64,000 nucleotides of DNA from Treponema sp. CETP13 (lineage in GTDB: Bacteria; Spirochaetota; Spirochaetia; Treponematales; Treponemataceae), in the NCBI GenBank assembly GCA_001885315.1, contig MLPZ01000012.1:124001-188000 (forward strand). The letters run 5' to 3'. Of this stretch, positions 35,234-43,767 are shown piece after piece. A model generated the notes under the pieces. The model did no database searches. It saw only the letters and a list, made by a program, of their open reading frames with translations, and was not told where the DNA came from. Numbering within the stretch: the first letter of the stretch is position 1; each line of letters starts with the position of its first letter. Position numbers and translations under genes: made by a program.

Positions 35234-36715
35234 ATGAAAAAAATAAGAATACCAATTGAATTACAAAAAATGAATCGCATTTTTATCGAAGCCGGTTATG
35301 AAGCTTGGCTTGTTGGTGGGGCTGTTCGAGATTTAGTGTGTGGGAAAAATGCGTCAGATTGGGATATAGCTACTAATGCACAACCAGAAGATATTATAAA
35401 AATTTTTAATAAAGTTATTCCAACCGGCATTGAGCATGGTACAGTTACCGTTATTTTTATGCGACATCATATAGAAGTAACTACTTTTAGAACGGAAGCA
35501 GATTATAAAGATGGACGCCATCCCAATAAAATAAGTTACGCAACAACCATTAAAGATGATTTGTCTCGCCGAGATTTTACAATGAATGCAATAGCGGCTT
35601 CGCTAATTGATGGGCATCTATGTGATCCTTTTAATGGCCGTAAGGATATTAAAAAAGGTATAATTAGAACTGTAGGAAATCCTCTTGAACGTTTTAGCGA
35701 AGATGGATTGAGACCTGTACGTGCTTTGCGTTTTGCTAGTCAATTAGGCTTTAAAATTGAGCAAAAAACATTTGATGCAATTGAACAAACAGCAGATATT
35801 ACTGCAAAAATAAGTATCGAGCGATTTAGAGATGAGTTCATAAAAATTTTATCGAGCGAAATACCTTCGGTTGGTTTAAAATTGATGGAGAAAAGTGGAA
35901 CTCTTAAACAGTTTTTACCAGAGTTAGCCTCTTGCAGAAATGTAAAGCAAGCTGATGCTCGAGGGCATCATTGTTTTGATGTACTTGATCACCTTTTTTA
36001 TGCTTGTGACAGTGCTCGTTTTTATCCAGTAGAACAAGCTACTTCGGCTAAGAAAGATGGATCAGCTGTTTTTTTTAGTGTTCGAATACGATTAGCTGCT
36101 TTATTCCATGACATAGGGAAACCTATTGTTAGAAGGGTAGAAGAGCGCGAAAATATCGGGACTTGTTATACTTTCTACAATCATGAAAAAGAGAGTGTGA
36201 AAATTGCAAATTGTATTATGGAAAGATTACGGTTTCCTAAAACCATTATTCAATATATATGCCATCTTATAAAAGAGCATATGTTCTACTATGAATCTTC
36301 ATGGAGTGATGCTGCAATTAGGAGATTTATAGTACGTGTTATGCCTCCTGTGGCAATTCTTCCTGATAAAAATGAATTGTTTGTGTTAAATCAGACTCTA
36401 GATGATCTTTTTGATTTAAGAATAGCAGATGTAAGTGGAATGACTAATACTCCAGCTTTAATGCATAAAGGCTCTTGGGCAGAAAATTTGATTGAATTTC
36501 GGAATCGCATTGATTTAGCTATACAAGCAAAAAGTGCATTTACCTTGCGAGATTTAGACATCTCAGGCAGAGATCTTATTGCCGCTGGAATTCCACCAGG
36601 CAAGAAGCTCGGAGTTATTTTAAATAAGTTGTTAGAATCAGTTATTGAAGAACCCAAAATGAATAAAAAAGAAACTTTAGTAAAAATAGCTAAAAAGTTG
36701 GCATATATTTCTTAA
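35234..36715 (+). CDS. cca: CCA-adding tRNA nucleotidyltransferase with HD domain
   Basis: The enzyme builds or repairs the 3' CCA end of tRNAs. In 493 residues it has the class II polymerase motif LVGGAVRDLVCGK with catalytic DWDIAT near 46-51, RRDFTMNAIA near 117, the RNA-binding helices after 150, and an HD phosphohydrolase domain with LFHDIGKP near 293. The final ~70 residues carry the C-terminal ISGRDLIAAGIPPGKKLG element. Since none of the four tRNA genes here encodes CCA, the enzyme should be essential. Two bases separate its end from the convergent LPG-synthase-like gene. Confidence 0.94.
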   Translation: MKKIRIPIELQKMNRIFIEAGYEAWLVGGAVRDLVCGKNASDWDIATNAQPEDIIKIFNKVIPTGIEHGTVTVIFMRHHIEVTTFRTEADYKDGRHPNKISYATTIKDDLSRRDFTMNAIAASLIDGHLCDPFNGRKDIKKGIIRTVGNPLERFSEDGLRPVRALRFASQLGFKIEQKTFDAIEQTADITAKISIERFRDEFIKILSSEIPSVGLKLMEKSGTLKQFLPELASCRNVKQADARGHHCFDVLDHLFYACDSARFYPVEQATSAKKDGSAVFFSVRIRLAALFHDIGKPIVRRVEERENIGTCYTFYNHEKESVKIANCIMERLRFPKTIIQYICHLIKEHMFYYESSWSDAAIRRFIVRVMPPVAILPDKNELFVLNQTLDDLFDLRIADVSGMTNTPALMHKGSWAENLIEFRNRIDLAIQAKSAFTLRDLDISGRDLIAAGIPPGKKLGVILNKLLESVIEEPKMNKKETLVKIAKKLAYIS

Positions 36716-36717
36716 AA

Positions 36718-37746
36718 TTAGTTATAGTTGTCTGTAGTTGTTTGATTTGTGTTGTCTTTTTGAAATTTATGAAATGTTATATATGAAATAAGGCCTGTAA
36801 GTAATACTGGTATATAAAAATTGGCTAGACGAGTTATTATTGTAATTGGGCCTATATAACTAAAAACAATAGAAGTATAGAGGATATTAAATAATCCCTC
36901 ATTTATTCCCATTGCACCGGGAATTGGAACAAATCCAACTGCTATATAAAGCATGGATTGTAATAAAATGATTTTTATTATACTTCCGGGTGTTATATTT
37001 AGAGAGAGGCAGACGAAATAGGGAATTGCATTGTAACAACCCATTTTTAGAAAGCTACGTATGGTTATTTTAGCAACTGAAGGAACGTGAGTTTTTATAT
37101 ATGTAGCATTTCTAGCATACTCTTGTATTTTTGTTACAGCGGAGTTTCTTTTTTCTATATTTTTTTTAAATATTATTTTGAGTAAGTTTTCTATGAATTT
37201 ACTATGAAAAACAGCTATGAATAGAAATGAAATAAATGCAAAGCTAAAAATTAAGCCTAGAACAAACATTCCAATGAATGCTTTTGACAGTTGGATTTTT
37301 GTTATGTAGCAATATAGTAATCCTAACAACGCATATATATAGGCTGCAGATTGCGCTCCAATGACTTCTATCAATAAAGCAAGTGATGAATGTTCTACTT
37401 TGTGGCCCTTTTTATGCATTAAAACTAATTGCATAGGTTGCCCCCCCACAGAGGAAGGGGTAATTGCACTAAAAAAAAATCCTGTTGAGGTATAACAAAA
37501 ACTTTCAAGGAAGGGTATTGATTTATCTTCACAAACTTTCATAGTTCTTCTAACATTTAAGGCTTCAAAAATTAAATATCCACCCATACAAAGTAGTGCT
37601 ATAAAAAAGAAGTGTATTTGTACATCAGAAATAGCAGTTGTCAACTCTGTAAAATCAAGAGTGCGAAAAACAAAAAAATAAGTAAGAAATATTCCTATTA
37701 TTATACTTATTATATTTACAAGTATTTTTTTAGTTTTTTTTCTCAT
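36718..37746 (-). CDS. Lysylphosphatidylglycerol synthase-like transmembrane protein (UPF0104 type)
   Basis: A 342-residue protein with about eight membrane segments and the family motif FFFSAITPSSVGGQPMQ near 92-108, plus FVPIPGAMGINEG near 275. The domain is the flippase-like membrane half of MprF; there is no aminoacyl-transferase domain, so lipid lysinylation itself is not implied. Function is unknown beyond a likely lipid transport role (inference). It starts 2 bases after the trpS stop with no ribosome-binding site, so it is probably translationally coupled to trpS. Confidence 0.82.
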   Translation of the reverse strand: MRKKTKKILVNIISIIIGIFLTYFFVFRTLDFTELTTAISDVQIHFFFIALLCMGGYLIFEALNVRRTMKVCEDKSIPFLESFCYTSTGFFFSAITPSSVGGQPMQLVLMHKKGHKVEHSSLALLIEVIGAQSAAYIYALLGLLYCYITKIQLSKAFIGMFVLGLIFSFAFISFLFIAVFHSKFIENLLKIIFKKNIEKRNSAVTKIQEYARNATYIKTHVPSVAKITIRSFLKMGCYNAIPYFVCLSLNITPGSIIKIILLQSMLYIAVGFVPIPGAMGINEGLFNILYTSIVFSYIGPITIITRLANFYIPVLLTGLISYITFHKFQKDNTNQTTTDNYN

Positions 37747-37748
37747 TG

Positions 37749-38813
37749 CTATATTTTCATGTTCATAGCTGTACGTACCTCGTCTAGGGTTTGTATTGCC
37801 ATTGCTCGAGCTTTTTCGGTTCCATCAAATAAAACTTTTCGTATATATTCTGGATCCTTTTCTAGTTCAGCTCTTTTTTTGCGTAAAGGGCGTAATTCTT
37901 CGTTGATAGCTTCTGTTAATGTTTTTTTGAGCAATCCACCACCACCTTCACCGATGTGCTGTGCAATTACTCTTTGATCCTCGTGAGTACAAAGACTTAT
38001 AAGATCGAGTAAGTTAGCTACTTCTGGACGATTTTCAGGATCATAGGTGATATTTCTTTCTGCATCAGTTTTTGCTTTTTTTATTAATTTTGCAGTTTCA
38101 TCTTCTGTATTTGACAAGAAAATTGCATTGTTGCGACTTTTACTCATCTTTTGATTACCATCGAGCCCTAAAATATGCGGAGTTTTACTTAACAACACTG
38201 AAGTTTCAGGAAATATGGGATTCTTGGGACAAAATTTTTCGTTAAAGCGGCGTGCTATTAAACGAGTTAATTCAATATGAGGTAATTGATCTTTACCAGC
38301 TGGAACAACATCACCTTTGCAAAAAAGAATATCGCAAGCTTGATGAACTGGATATGTATACATACCTGCATTTACATTTTTAATTCCAGCAGATTGGATT
38401 TCTTCTTTTACTGTAGGATTTCGACTTAGCTCTGCATTAGAAATAAGAGTTAAAAAAGGAATTAATAATTGATTTGCCTCTGGAATATAGCTATGTGGGT
38501 AAATAATAACATTATCTGATGGTTCTATTCCTGCCGCTATATAATCTATGACAAGTTGTTTTGTGTTTTGTGAAATTTTATCAAAGGCATCATGATCTGT
38601 TAAAACTTGGTAATCTGCAATAAGAATACAGGTAGGGACTCCCATTTTAGAAAGTTTTACACGGTTTTGTAACGATCCAAAATAATGTCCAATATGGAGT
38701 CTTCCAGTTGGGCGATCTCCTGTTAAGACTCTGTGTTTCTTCGGATTTAATTTTAAGTCTTCTTCAAGTTTCTTGCTGCGCTCAACTGCAGCAGTATAAG
38801 TGTCATTAGCCAT
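37749..38813 (-). CDS. trpS: Tryptophanyl-tRNA synthetase
   Basis: TrpRS charges tRNA-Trp. The class I signatures are RPTGRLHIGHYFGS (HIGH) near residue 30 and KMSKSRNN near 200. I place the start at ATG 38813 (354 residues) because GGAG lies 6 bases upstream; the ATG at 38831 would add six residues without support. The intergenic region to the divergent beta-barrel gene contains the A14 tract. Confidence 0.95.
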   Translation of the reverse strand: MANDTYTAAVERSKKLEEDLKLNPKKHRVLTGDRPTGRLHIGHYFGSLQNRVKLSKMGVPTCILIADYQVLTDHDAFDKISQNTKQLVIDYIAAGIEPSDNVIIYPHSYIPEANQLLIPFLTLISNAELSRNPTVKEEIQSAGIKNVNAGMYTYPVHQACDILFCKGDVVPAGKDQLPHIELTRLIARRFNEKFCPKNPIFPETSVLLSKTPHILGLDGNQKMSKSRNNAIFLSNTEDETAKLIKKAKTDAERNITYDPENRPEVANLLDLISLCTHEDQRVIAQHIGEGGGGLLKKTLTEAINEELRPLRKKRAELEKDPEYIRKVLFDGTEKARAMAIQTLDEVRTAMNMKI

Positions 38814-38855
38814 ATTTGCTCCGTTTTGCATATTTAAATAATATAAGTATTATAT

Positions 38856-38881
38856 AAAAAAAAAAAAAATTATACTATACT
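38856..38881 (+). promoter_or_regulatory. A14 tract and -10 boxes upstream of the beta-barrel gene
   Basis: Fourteen consecutive A residues (38856-38869) lie directly before overlapping TATACT boxes (38871-38876 and 38876-38881). No good -35 box is seen; the tract occupies the spacer, where length changes would alter promoter strength. Confidence 0.5.
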
Positions 38882-38912
38882 TTCTGGTGTAATAAATTTT
38901 GAAGGTGTTTTA

Positions 38913-40673
38913 ATGAATAAATATGATAAGCAAATTGGTTTAATTTTTTTCTTGTGGTGTTTTCTTGCTGTACTTCCAGCAAAATCTTTTGAAAATGAAC
39001 AAAAAATATATTCATCATCTGATGATGTTTATTCAGATATAGAGATTTTATATATTGCCAGTGGTATTTCTTTGCCATCTTCTTCTGGCCCCTGGAGTAG
39101 TGGAGAACTTCGAGATATGGTTGAGCTTATAGATATAAAAAATCTTTCAGGTTCTATGCGGGCTCTTTATCGCTCTATATGTGATCAATTGTATGAAGAA
39201 CAAGAAATAATAAGAGAAGAAACATTAGCTTTTTCTTCAGATATAATTTTTGCGCCAGAAGTGTATGCCCAAACAAATAGTGATGATTTTGACAGCGAAA
39301 GTGATTGGAATTATGGGTACGAAGAGCGTAGTGCAATGTTAAACATTCCTTTAGAGGGATGGTTTTCTTCTATTTTTTATATGCGCTCGGATCTTTCATT
39401 AGGCATTGATTCTGGAGGAATAGATAGTGAGGATAAAGATACGTCAGACGATTTTTATTCCACTATGCTTGCAAGTAATCTCTATCCTGTATTTCCTGCA
39501 TCTGTAAGCAATTTAAATGCAAATTTCCCATTTCGCTCTTCGGTGTCCTTTGGCGGTAATCATTGGAATATTGCTTTAGGACGGGATACTGTGGAATGGG
39601 GAGTTGGCGAATCTGGAAATTTAACATTTGGTGGAAATATGAAATATGAAAATTATCTTAGATATTCAGCATATTATGATACATTTAAGTTCACAACTTT
39701 ATCTGTTTTTTATCCTCATCCAGAAACAGTTGATGGAGGATCTGACCAGAATAGTTTATATACTGGTTTAAAATTTTTTCTTGCACATAGAATTGAATTT
39801 AAAGCTTTTGACAATAAATTATCTCTAGCATTAAGCGAAGCAATTATGTATCAATCTGCTGATAATACAATAGATCTTAGTTTTTATAATCCTGCCAATG
39901 TTTTTCATAATTATTTTATACGTGCTAATGCAAATTCCCTTATATCCTTGGATTGGGATTATGCAATTACAGCTGGTTGGACAACGTATGGGCAGTTTTT
40001 GGTAGATGAATACCATGTTCCAGGAGAACCAGATCCAAATGATGGAGAAGATGGAGCGTATCCTGATGCGTGGGGTGCTTTAGCGGGTGTAAAAAACACA
40101 AGAGCATTTAGGCAGGGAATACTAAAAAATGTTTTTGAAGTTGTTCTAGCTTCTCCCTATCTATATTTGAGAGAATCCTATGAAGATGGTGAAGAGGGAA
40201 AATATGGAGTTTCATTTTATGGTGATTATAGAGATTATACTTCTGATGGAATTGAATATAATTCCTATTGTACTGGATATGCATATGGTGGGGATTGCTT
40301 AACTTGTACTCTTAAATCGACTTATATAGTTCCAGACAAATGGAGTGCTGGAGCTGAGCTGTTTTATATGATACATGGCATAATAGATTCTGATGAAGCA
40401 TATCATGTTCTAACAGGAGGGGAGAGTATAGCTTCTTTTTTAGCAACTTATTATCCTGATTATACTGGTAACGAAGACTGGTCTGAAGAAAAATATACAA
40501 CAGGAGAACTAGAGTATACGGTGCGTAGTTCAATATTAGGTTCTAGACAAGTAAAAGAAAATCTAAAGGTGTATGGGAACTTAGATTTTTATCTTATTAA
40601 AAATAAAGACAATGAAGCCTCTGATTGGGTAAGTGATGTTCAGTTAGTTTTGGGTGCAAAGTATTTATTTTAG
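38913..40673 (+). CDS. Predicted outer-membrane beta-barrel protein (Wzi-like features)
   Basis: A 586-residue exported protein with a signal peptide (about 1-25, ...LAVLPAKS) followed by a short helical domain and then many aromatic, alternating strands. It ends in LGAKYLF, and a terminal phenylalanine is typical of barrel proteins recognised by BamA. GRDTVEWGVGESGNLTFGG near 223-241 resembles the Wzi capsule-assembly family and an internal SFYNPANVFHNYF fits too; this assignment is tentative. GAAGG precedes the ATG. It is a single gene between trpS and tRNA-Asn, with the A14 tract in its promoter. Confidence 0.7.
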   Translation: MNKYDKQIGLIFFLWCFLAVLPAKSFENEQKIYSSSDDVYSDIEILYIASGISLPSSSGPWSSGELRDMVELIDIKNLSGSMRALYRSICDQLYEEQEIIREETLAFSSDIIFAPEVYAQTNSDDFDSESDWNYGYEERSAMLNIPLEGWFSSIFYMRSDLSLGIDSGGIDSEDKDTSDDFYSTMLASNLYPVFPASVSNLNANFPFRSSVSFGGNHWNIALGRDTVEWGVGESGNLTFGGNMKYENYLRYSAYYDTFKFTTLSVFYPHPETVDGGSDQNSLYTGLKFFLAHRIEFKAFDNKLSLALSEAIMYQSADNTIDLSFYNPANVFHNYFIRANANSLISLDWDYAITAGWTTYGQFLVDEYHVPGEPDPNDGEDGAYPDAWGALAGVKNTRAFRQGILKNVFEVVLASPYLYLRESYEDGEEGKYGVSFYGDYRDYTSDGIEYNSYCTGYAYGGDCLTCTLKSTYIVPDKWSAGAELFYMIHGIIDSDEAYHVLTGGESIASFLATYYPDYTGNEDWSEEKYTTGELEYTVRSSILGSRQVKENLKVYGNLDFYLIKNKDNEASDWVSDVQLVLGAKYLF

Positions 40674-40680
40674 ATAGTGA

Positions 40681-40709
40681 TATGTAAAGGTCATTTGTAC
40701 CTTTACATA
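40681..40709. other. Inverted repeat after the beta-barrel gene
   Basis: TATGTAAAGGT (40681-40691) pairs with ACCTTTACATA (40699-40709), an 11-bp perfect stem. On the plus strand it is followed by A residues, so it is not a standard terminator; it may protect the mRNA 3' end. Confidence 0.5.
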
Positions 40710-40743
40710 AAAAAAGACTTACAAGAAAATCTTGTAAGTCTTT
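40708..40743 (-). terminator. Terminator after tRNA-Asn
   Basis: A 14-bp perfect stem (40743-40730 with 40726-40713) and 3-base loop are followed on the minus strand by TTTTTAT. Confidence 0.88.
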
Positions 40744-40745
40744 AG

Positions 40746-40818
40746 CTCGCCCCGCCAGGCTTGAACTGGCGACAGATGGATTAACAGTCCATTGCTCTAC
40801 CAACTGAGCTAGGGGCGA
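40746..40818 (-). tRNA. tRNA-Asn (anticodon GTT)
   Basis: A 73-base cloverleaf with acceptor TCGCCCC/GGGGCGA, anticodon loop CTGTTAA on stem ATGGA/TCCAT, T-arm GCCAG-TTCAAGC-CTGGC and discriminator G. CCA is not encoded. It has its own promoter and terminator. Confidence 0.95.
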
Positions 40819-40869
40819 ATAAAACATTCTGTTAAATGTTGTATCTGCTTTGTTGCGTCAACGTAGAAT

Positions 40870-40898
40870 ATATTATAAAATTGTATAAAATTTGTCAA
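40870..40898 (-). promoter_or_regulatory. Promoter of tRNA-Asn
   Basis: On the minus strand TTGACA (40898-40893), 17 bases, TAATAT (40875-40870). Confidence 0.8.
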
Positions 40899-40937
40899 CT
40901 AGCAAAACTAAAAAAAAACTAAAAAAATAATTTTTTT

Positions 40938-41570
40938 TTATGAATTATAAATGTTAGCATTTGTGAATATACAATCAACGGGTACATCGGTGATTTCCAT
41001 AGGAATAAAAGGTCGTATTTGGAAATCATAACATAGTCCACATATATACGGTATTTTTTCATGTTTTGACGATGAAAAATTTTCGAGTAACGAGTTTAAA
41101 TATCTATCATAATAACCTTTCCCATGTCCTAAACGGTCACCCGTTGTTGTAAAAGCGAGTCCAGGTACAAAAACAAGTATTTGTTCATCCTTTTGCAGAT
41201 GAAATAGTTTTGCTGACTCTAAGGGCTCAGAAACAGAGAATTTACCTTTTGATACTTGATTTAGAATTGGTATTTTGGGATCTAAATAATAAAAAAGTAT
41301 TTGAGTTTTATTAATTACTTTTGGTATAGCAACTTTTTTACCGTCAAGAATTGCATTTTCAATAATTAGTTCAGTTTGTATTTCATTAGGTAAAGACATA
41401 AAAATAAGTATAGTATCAGCTTTTTTGTATCTTTCATCCATCGTTACAAGATTAGCTGTTTTTATACTCGCTGTTAGAACGTCATCTTTGTTTTGTGAAA
41501 AAGAAAATGTCATTTCACGCATTTCTTTTCTTAATAAATCTTTCGTTTTTCTGTTTGTTTCTCTACTCAT
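40938..41570 (-). CDS. 5-formyltetrahydrofolate cyclo-ligase
   Basis: This enzyme uses ATP to convert 5-formyl-THF to 5,10-methenyl-THF. The 210-residue protein has the N-terminal RKEMREMTFSF region, the folate-binding segment with FVPGLAFTTTGDRLGHGKGYYDRYL near 133-157 (split here as FVPGLAFTTTGDRLGHG and KGYYDRYL), and a C-terminal PVDCIFTNA. AAAGGA precedes the ATG. It is the last gene of the operon containing the redox-sensor-like module, 11 bases downstream of the hydrogenase-like gene. Confidence 0.92.
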   Translation of the reverse strand: MSRETNRKTKDLLRKEMREMTFSFSQNKDDVLTASIKTANLVTMDERYKKADTILIFMSLPNEIQTELIIENAILDGKKVAIPKVINKTQILFYYLDPKIPILNQVSKGKFSVSEPLESAKLFHLQKDEQILVFVPGLAFTTTGDRLGHGKGYYDRYLNSLLENFSSSKHEKIPYICGLCYDFQIRPFIPMEITDVPVDCIFTNANIYNS

Positions 41571-41581
41571 TTTGTCCTTTA

Positions 41582-42892
41582 TTATTTACGAAATAAAAGT
41601 TTTTCGTATTGTGATTTCATAATAAATATACAATCATCAATCTTTGCATTTCCTCTAACAATATCTTCTGCTAATGCGCGGCAATTTGGAGATCCACACG
41701 AGCCACAATCAAAACCTGGTAACAAGTCTAGAATTGATTCTATTTCTTCCATCATTTTTCTGGCTTTTGAAAAATCAGTACTCAATAAACGCGATGGACG
41801 AGGTATAATAGGCCTTGTATGAAGATAAGGAGTAATATCAAAATATTCTAAAGTTTCTATATTTGAATTTTTTTTTAAAAACTCCTTATTAACATAAATG
41901 TTATCTCTAAGTAATGCTTCTGCTACAGGTTGAGGGTTTATTGTTAAAGGGCCTCCTAAACAACCACCTGGGCATATATTCAATTCAATAAAATCATAAT
42001 TTCCAAGAGTTCCATCTTCAATATTTTCTAACATTTCTATGGTTTGTTTAATACCACTTGCGTTAAGCCATTTTAGTTTATGCTTAGAATCTGAAAATAA
42101 GGAATCTATACAGCGTGATTCACCAGAATTGCTACACCAAAGAGTATATATTGAATTTTGAATTTTGTCAGATTGTAAAGTATTTTTTTTTATAGAATTT
42201 TTATTTAAAGCTCCTAAAATAGGAAGATACAAATCTTCTAGACTTAAAACTTTATCAATTGCAGATTTATCATAACCTAAAGGAAATCGTGTAACGGTCA
42301 TTTTTGCAGGACAAGAAGATATATAAAATATGCCAACATTAGAATTGTTTAAATATTTAATTTTTCTTGCACAAGCTTCTTCAGGAGAGATAATTGGAAT
42401 TAAATGTTCAATAAGTGAAGGGAAACGTACTTGAATCAGTTTTACTACAGCAGGACAATTTGAAGAAATAATAGGACGCAAAGGATTTTGCTTTAAAAAA
42501 TTTTTTTTTAACCAAGCTACACTAGCTTTTGTAATTTGTTCGGTGGCATCCTCCAAATGATATACTTTTGAGAATCCTAAATTTAGCAAAGCTTGATCAA
42601 TATTTTCTTTTGAGAAACGTTCATTAAATTGAGTGAATAAAGTAGGAGGGACTAGAATTACTGGTTCCTTATATTTTTGAATATCATCTAAAGAATTTGA
42701 AACAGCATATTTAGCCCTGTTAGGGCAGACACGAATACATTCACCACAGTCAATGCATTTTTCTTCGAGGATATAAGCTTTCCCATCATGAACTCGAATA
42801 GCTTCAACCGGGCATGATGTTACACAGATTGTGCAGCCTTTACAACGTTCATCTTTTAATTCTACGGAATGATATTCTGATATACCGTTCAA
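41582..42892 (-). CDS. Iron-sulfur protein with [FeFe]-hydrogenase-like C-terminal domain
   Basis: Order of domains in 436 residues: a 2[4Fe-4S] ferredoxin (CKGCTICVTSCP, CIDCGECIRVCP, residues 17-56), a hydrogenase large-subunit-like region (about 75-345), and a four-cysteine Fe-S domain near 394-420 (GFDCGSCGSPNC). The H-cluster motifs are altered: TSCCP-type loop reads SSNCPAVVK, the second SSCPAKM, the third NICPGGCLGGP. It therefore keeps several cysteines but is unlikely to be a normal hydrogenase. Proteins of this type, linked to anti-sigma and DRTGG genes as here, are thought to sense redox state or hydrogen and regulate hydrogenase genes (inference). Confidence 0.85.
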   Translation of the reverse strand: MNGISEYHSVELKDERCKGCTICVTSCPVEAIRVHDGKAYILEEKCIDCGECIRVCPNRAKYAVSNSLDDIQKYKEPVILVPPTLFTQFNERFSKENIDQALLNLGFSKVYHLEDATEQITKASVAWLKKNFLKQNPLRPIISSNCPAVVKLIQVRFPSLIEHLIPIISPEEACARKIKYLNNSNVGIFYISSCPAKMTVTRFPLGYDKSAIDKVLSLEDLYLPILGALNKNSIKKNTLQSDKIQNSIYTLWCSNSGESRCIDSLFSDSKHKLKWLNASGIKQTIEMLENIEDGTLGNYDFIELNICPGGCLGGPLTINPQPVAEALLRDNIYVNKEFLKKNSNIETLEYFDITPYLHTRPIIPRPSRLLSTDFSKARKMMEEIESILDLLPGFDCGSCGSPNCRALAEDIVRGNAKIDDCIFIMKSQYEKLLFRK

Positions 42893-42908
42893 ATGATTTC
42901 TCCGCTGT

Positions 42909-43340
42909 TTATTTTACCATTGACAACTTATCCAGGAAAATCTTCATGGTTACTGTTGTTCCCAATCCTATTTTTGTTTTAATGTCTATGAAATCTGAAT
43001 TTTTTTTCATATTTGAAAGTCCCATTCCTGCCCCAAATCCTAATTCTTGTGCTGCTTTAGAGGCTGTAGACCATCCTTCTGTCATAGCGAGTTCAACATT
43101 AGGAATTCCTGGTCCCTTGTCGCTCATAATAATAGTTATTTCTTTATCATCAATACTAATATCAGCGACTCCTCCTCCGGCATGTACTACCATATTTATT
43201 TCAGCTTCATACATCGCTACAGCAGTGCGTTTTACCAATAGTGGAGGAATTCCCAGTTGTTTTAGTTTTTTTTTCATTTCAGAAGAAGCATGTCCAGCTT
43301 GGTTATAATCATCTCCTGAAATAGTGTAATGAAAATCCAT
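42909..43340 (-). CDS. Anti-sigma-factor-type ATP-binding protein (RsbW-like HATPase)
   Basis: A 143-residue GHKL ATPase domain of the anti-sigma/serine kinase type. The N-box helix reads VAMYEAEINMVVHAGGG near 41-57, the G1 box is DKGPGIPN near 73-80 and the G2 box GFGAGMGLSNMKK near 100-112. It lies 3 bases after the DRTGG gene and 16 before the hydrogenase-like gene. With them it forms a probable sensory operon; no sigma factor is in the window, so its partner is unknown. Confidence 0.88.
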   Translation of the reverse strand: MDFHYTISGDDYNQAGHASSEMKKKLKQLGIPPLLVKRTAVAMYEAEINMVVHAGGGVADISIDDKEITIIMSDKGPGIPNVELAMTEGWSTASKAAQELGFGAGMGLSNMKKNSDFIDIKTKIGLGTTVTMKIFLDKLSMVK

Positions 43341-43343
43341 TTA

Positions 43344-43700
43344 TTAAATTTTCCTTACACCACTGCCCACAAGTCCTGCGGCATAAAGCTTTCCGCTAGC
43401 TACAAAAAGAGTGTCTTTAGAAGAGAGAAGAACAATATCCATTTCTTTTGCTAATTCAATCATATCTTGTGAAGGATGTTTTCCTCTAACAAAACAAATA
43501 GCACCAATGTCCATAAGACTTGCAGTTCTAATTACCTGTATATTTATTAAACCTGTAAGTAATAAAACTTGATCTTTTACAAATGCCATGACATCACTCA
43601 TAAGATCACTACCACATGCAGAATAAAGCTCTGTGTTTGCTAAATCGTTATGGCAAATTATTTCTGCATCTAAGATTTTTGCTATTTCATTTATTATCAT
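43344..43700 (-). CDS. DRTGG-domain protein
   Basis: A 118-residue soluble protein with the DRTGG-type fold seen also in pyrophosphatases and phosphotransacetylase regulators: MIINEIAKILDAEIICHNDL at the start and a later VLLLTGLINIQVIRTA segment. I start at ATG 43700 because a TTGCAA-N17-TATTAT promoter ends 6 bases upstream; the longer frame to 43838 would lie before the promoter and overlap the DOMON gene. It heads the DRTGG / anti-sigma / Fe-S / folate operon. Confidence 0.82.
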   Translation of the reverse strand: MIINEIAKILDAEIICHNDLANTELYSACGSDLMSDVMAFVKDQVLLLTGLINIQVIRTASLMDIGAICFVRGKHPSQDMIELAKEMDIVLLSSKDTLFVASGKLYAAGLVGSGVRKI

Positions 43701-43706
43701 ATTTTG

Positions 43707-43735
43707 ATAATAACATAGGATTTTGTTTTTTGCAA
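43707..43735 (-). promoter_or_regulatory. Leaderless-type promoter of the DRTGG operon
   Basis: On the minus strand TTGCAA (43735-43730), 17 bases ending in TGT, TATTAT (43712-43707), 6 bases, ATG 43700. Confidence 0.7.
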
Positions 43736-43767
43736 AAAAAAAGGATATTGTAAGACTTTTTTGTCTC

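Noticed and set aside
40597-40827. 76-residue minus-strand frame across tRNA-Asn
   Set aside because: It covers the tRNA and its terminator; not a protein gene.
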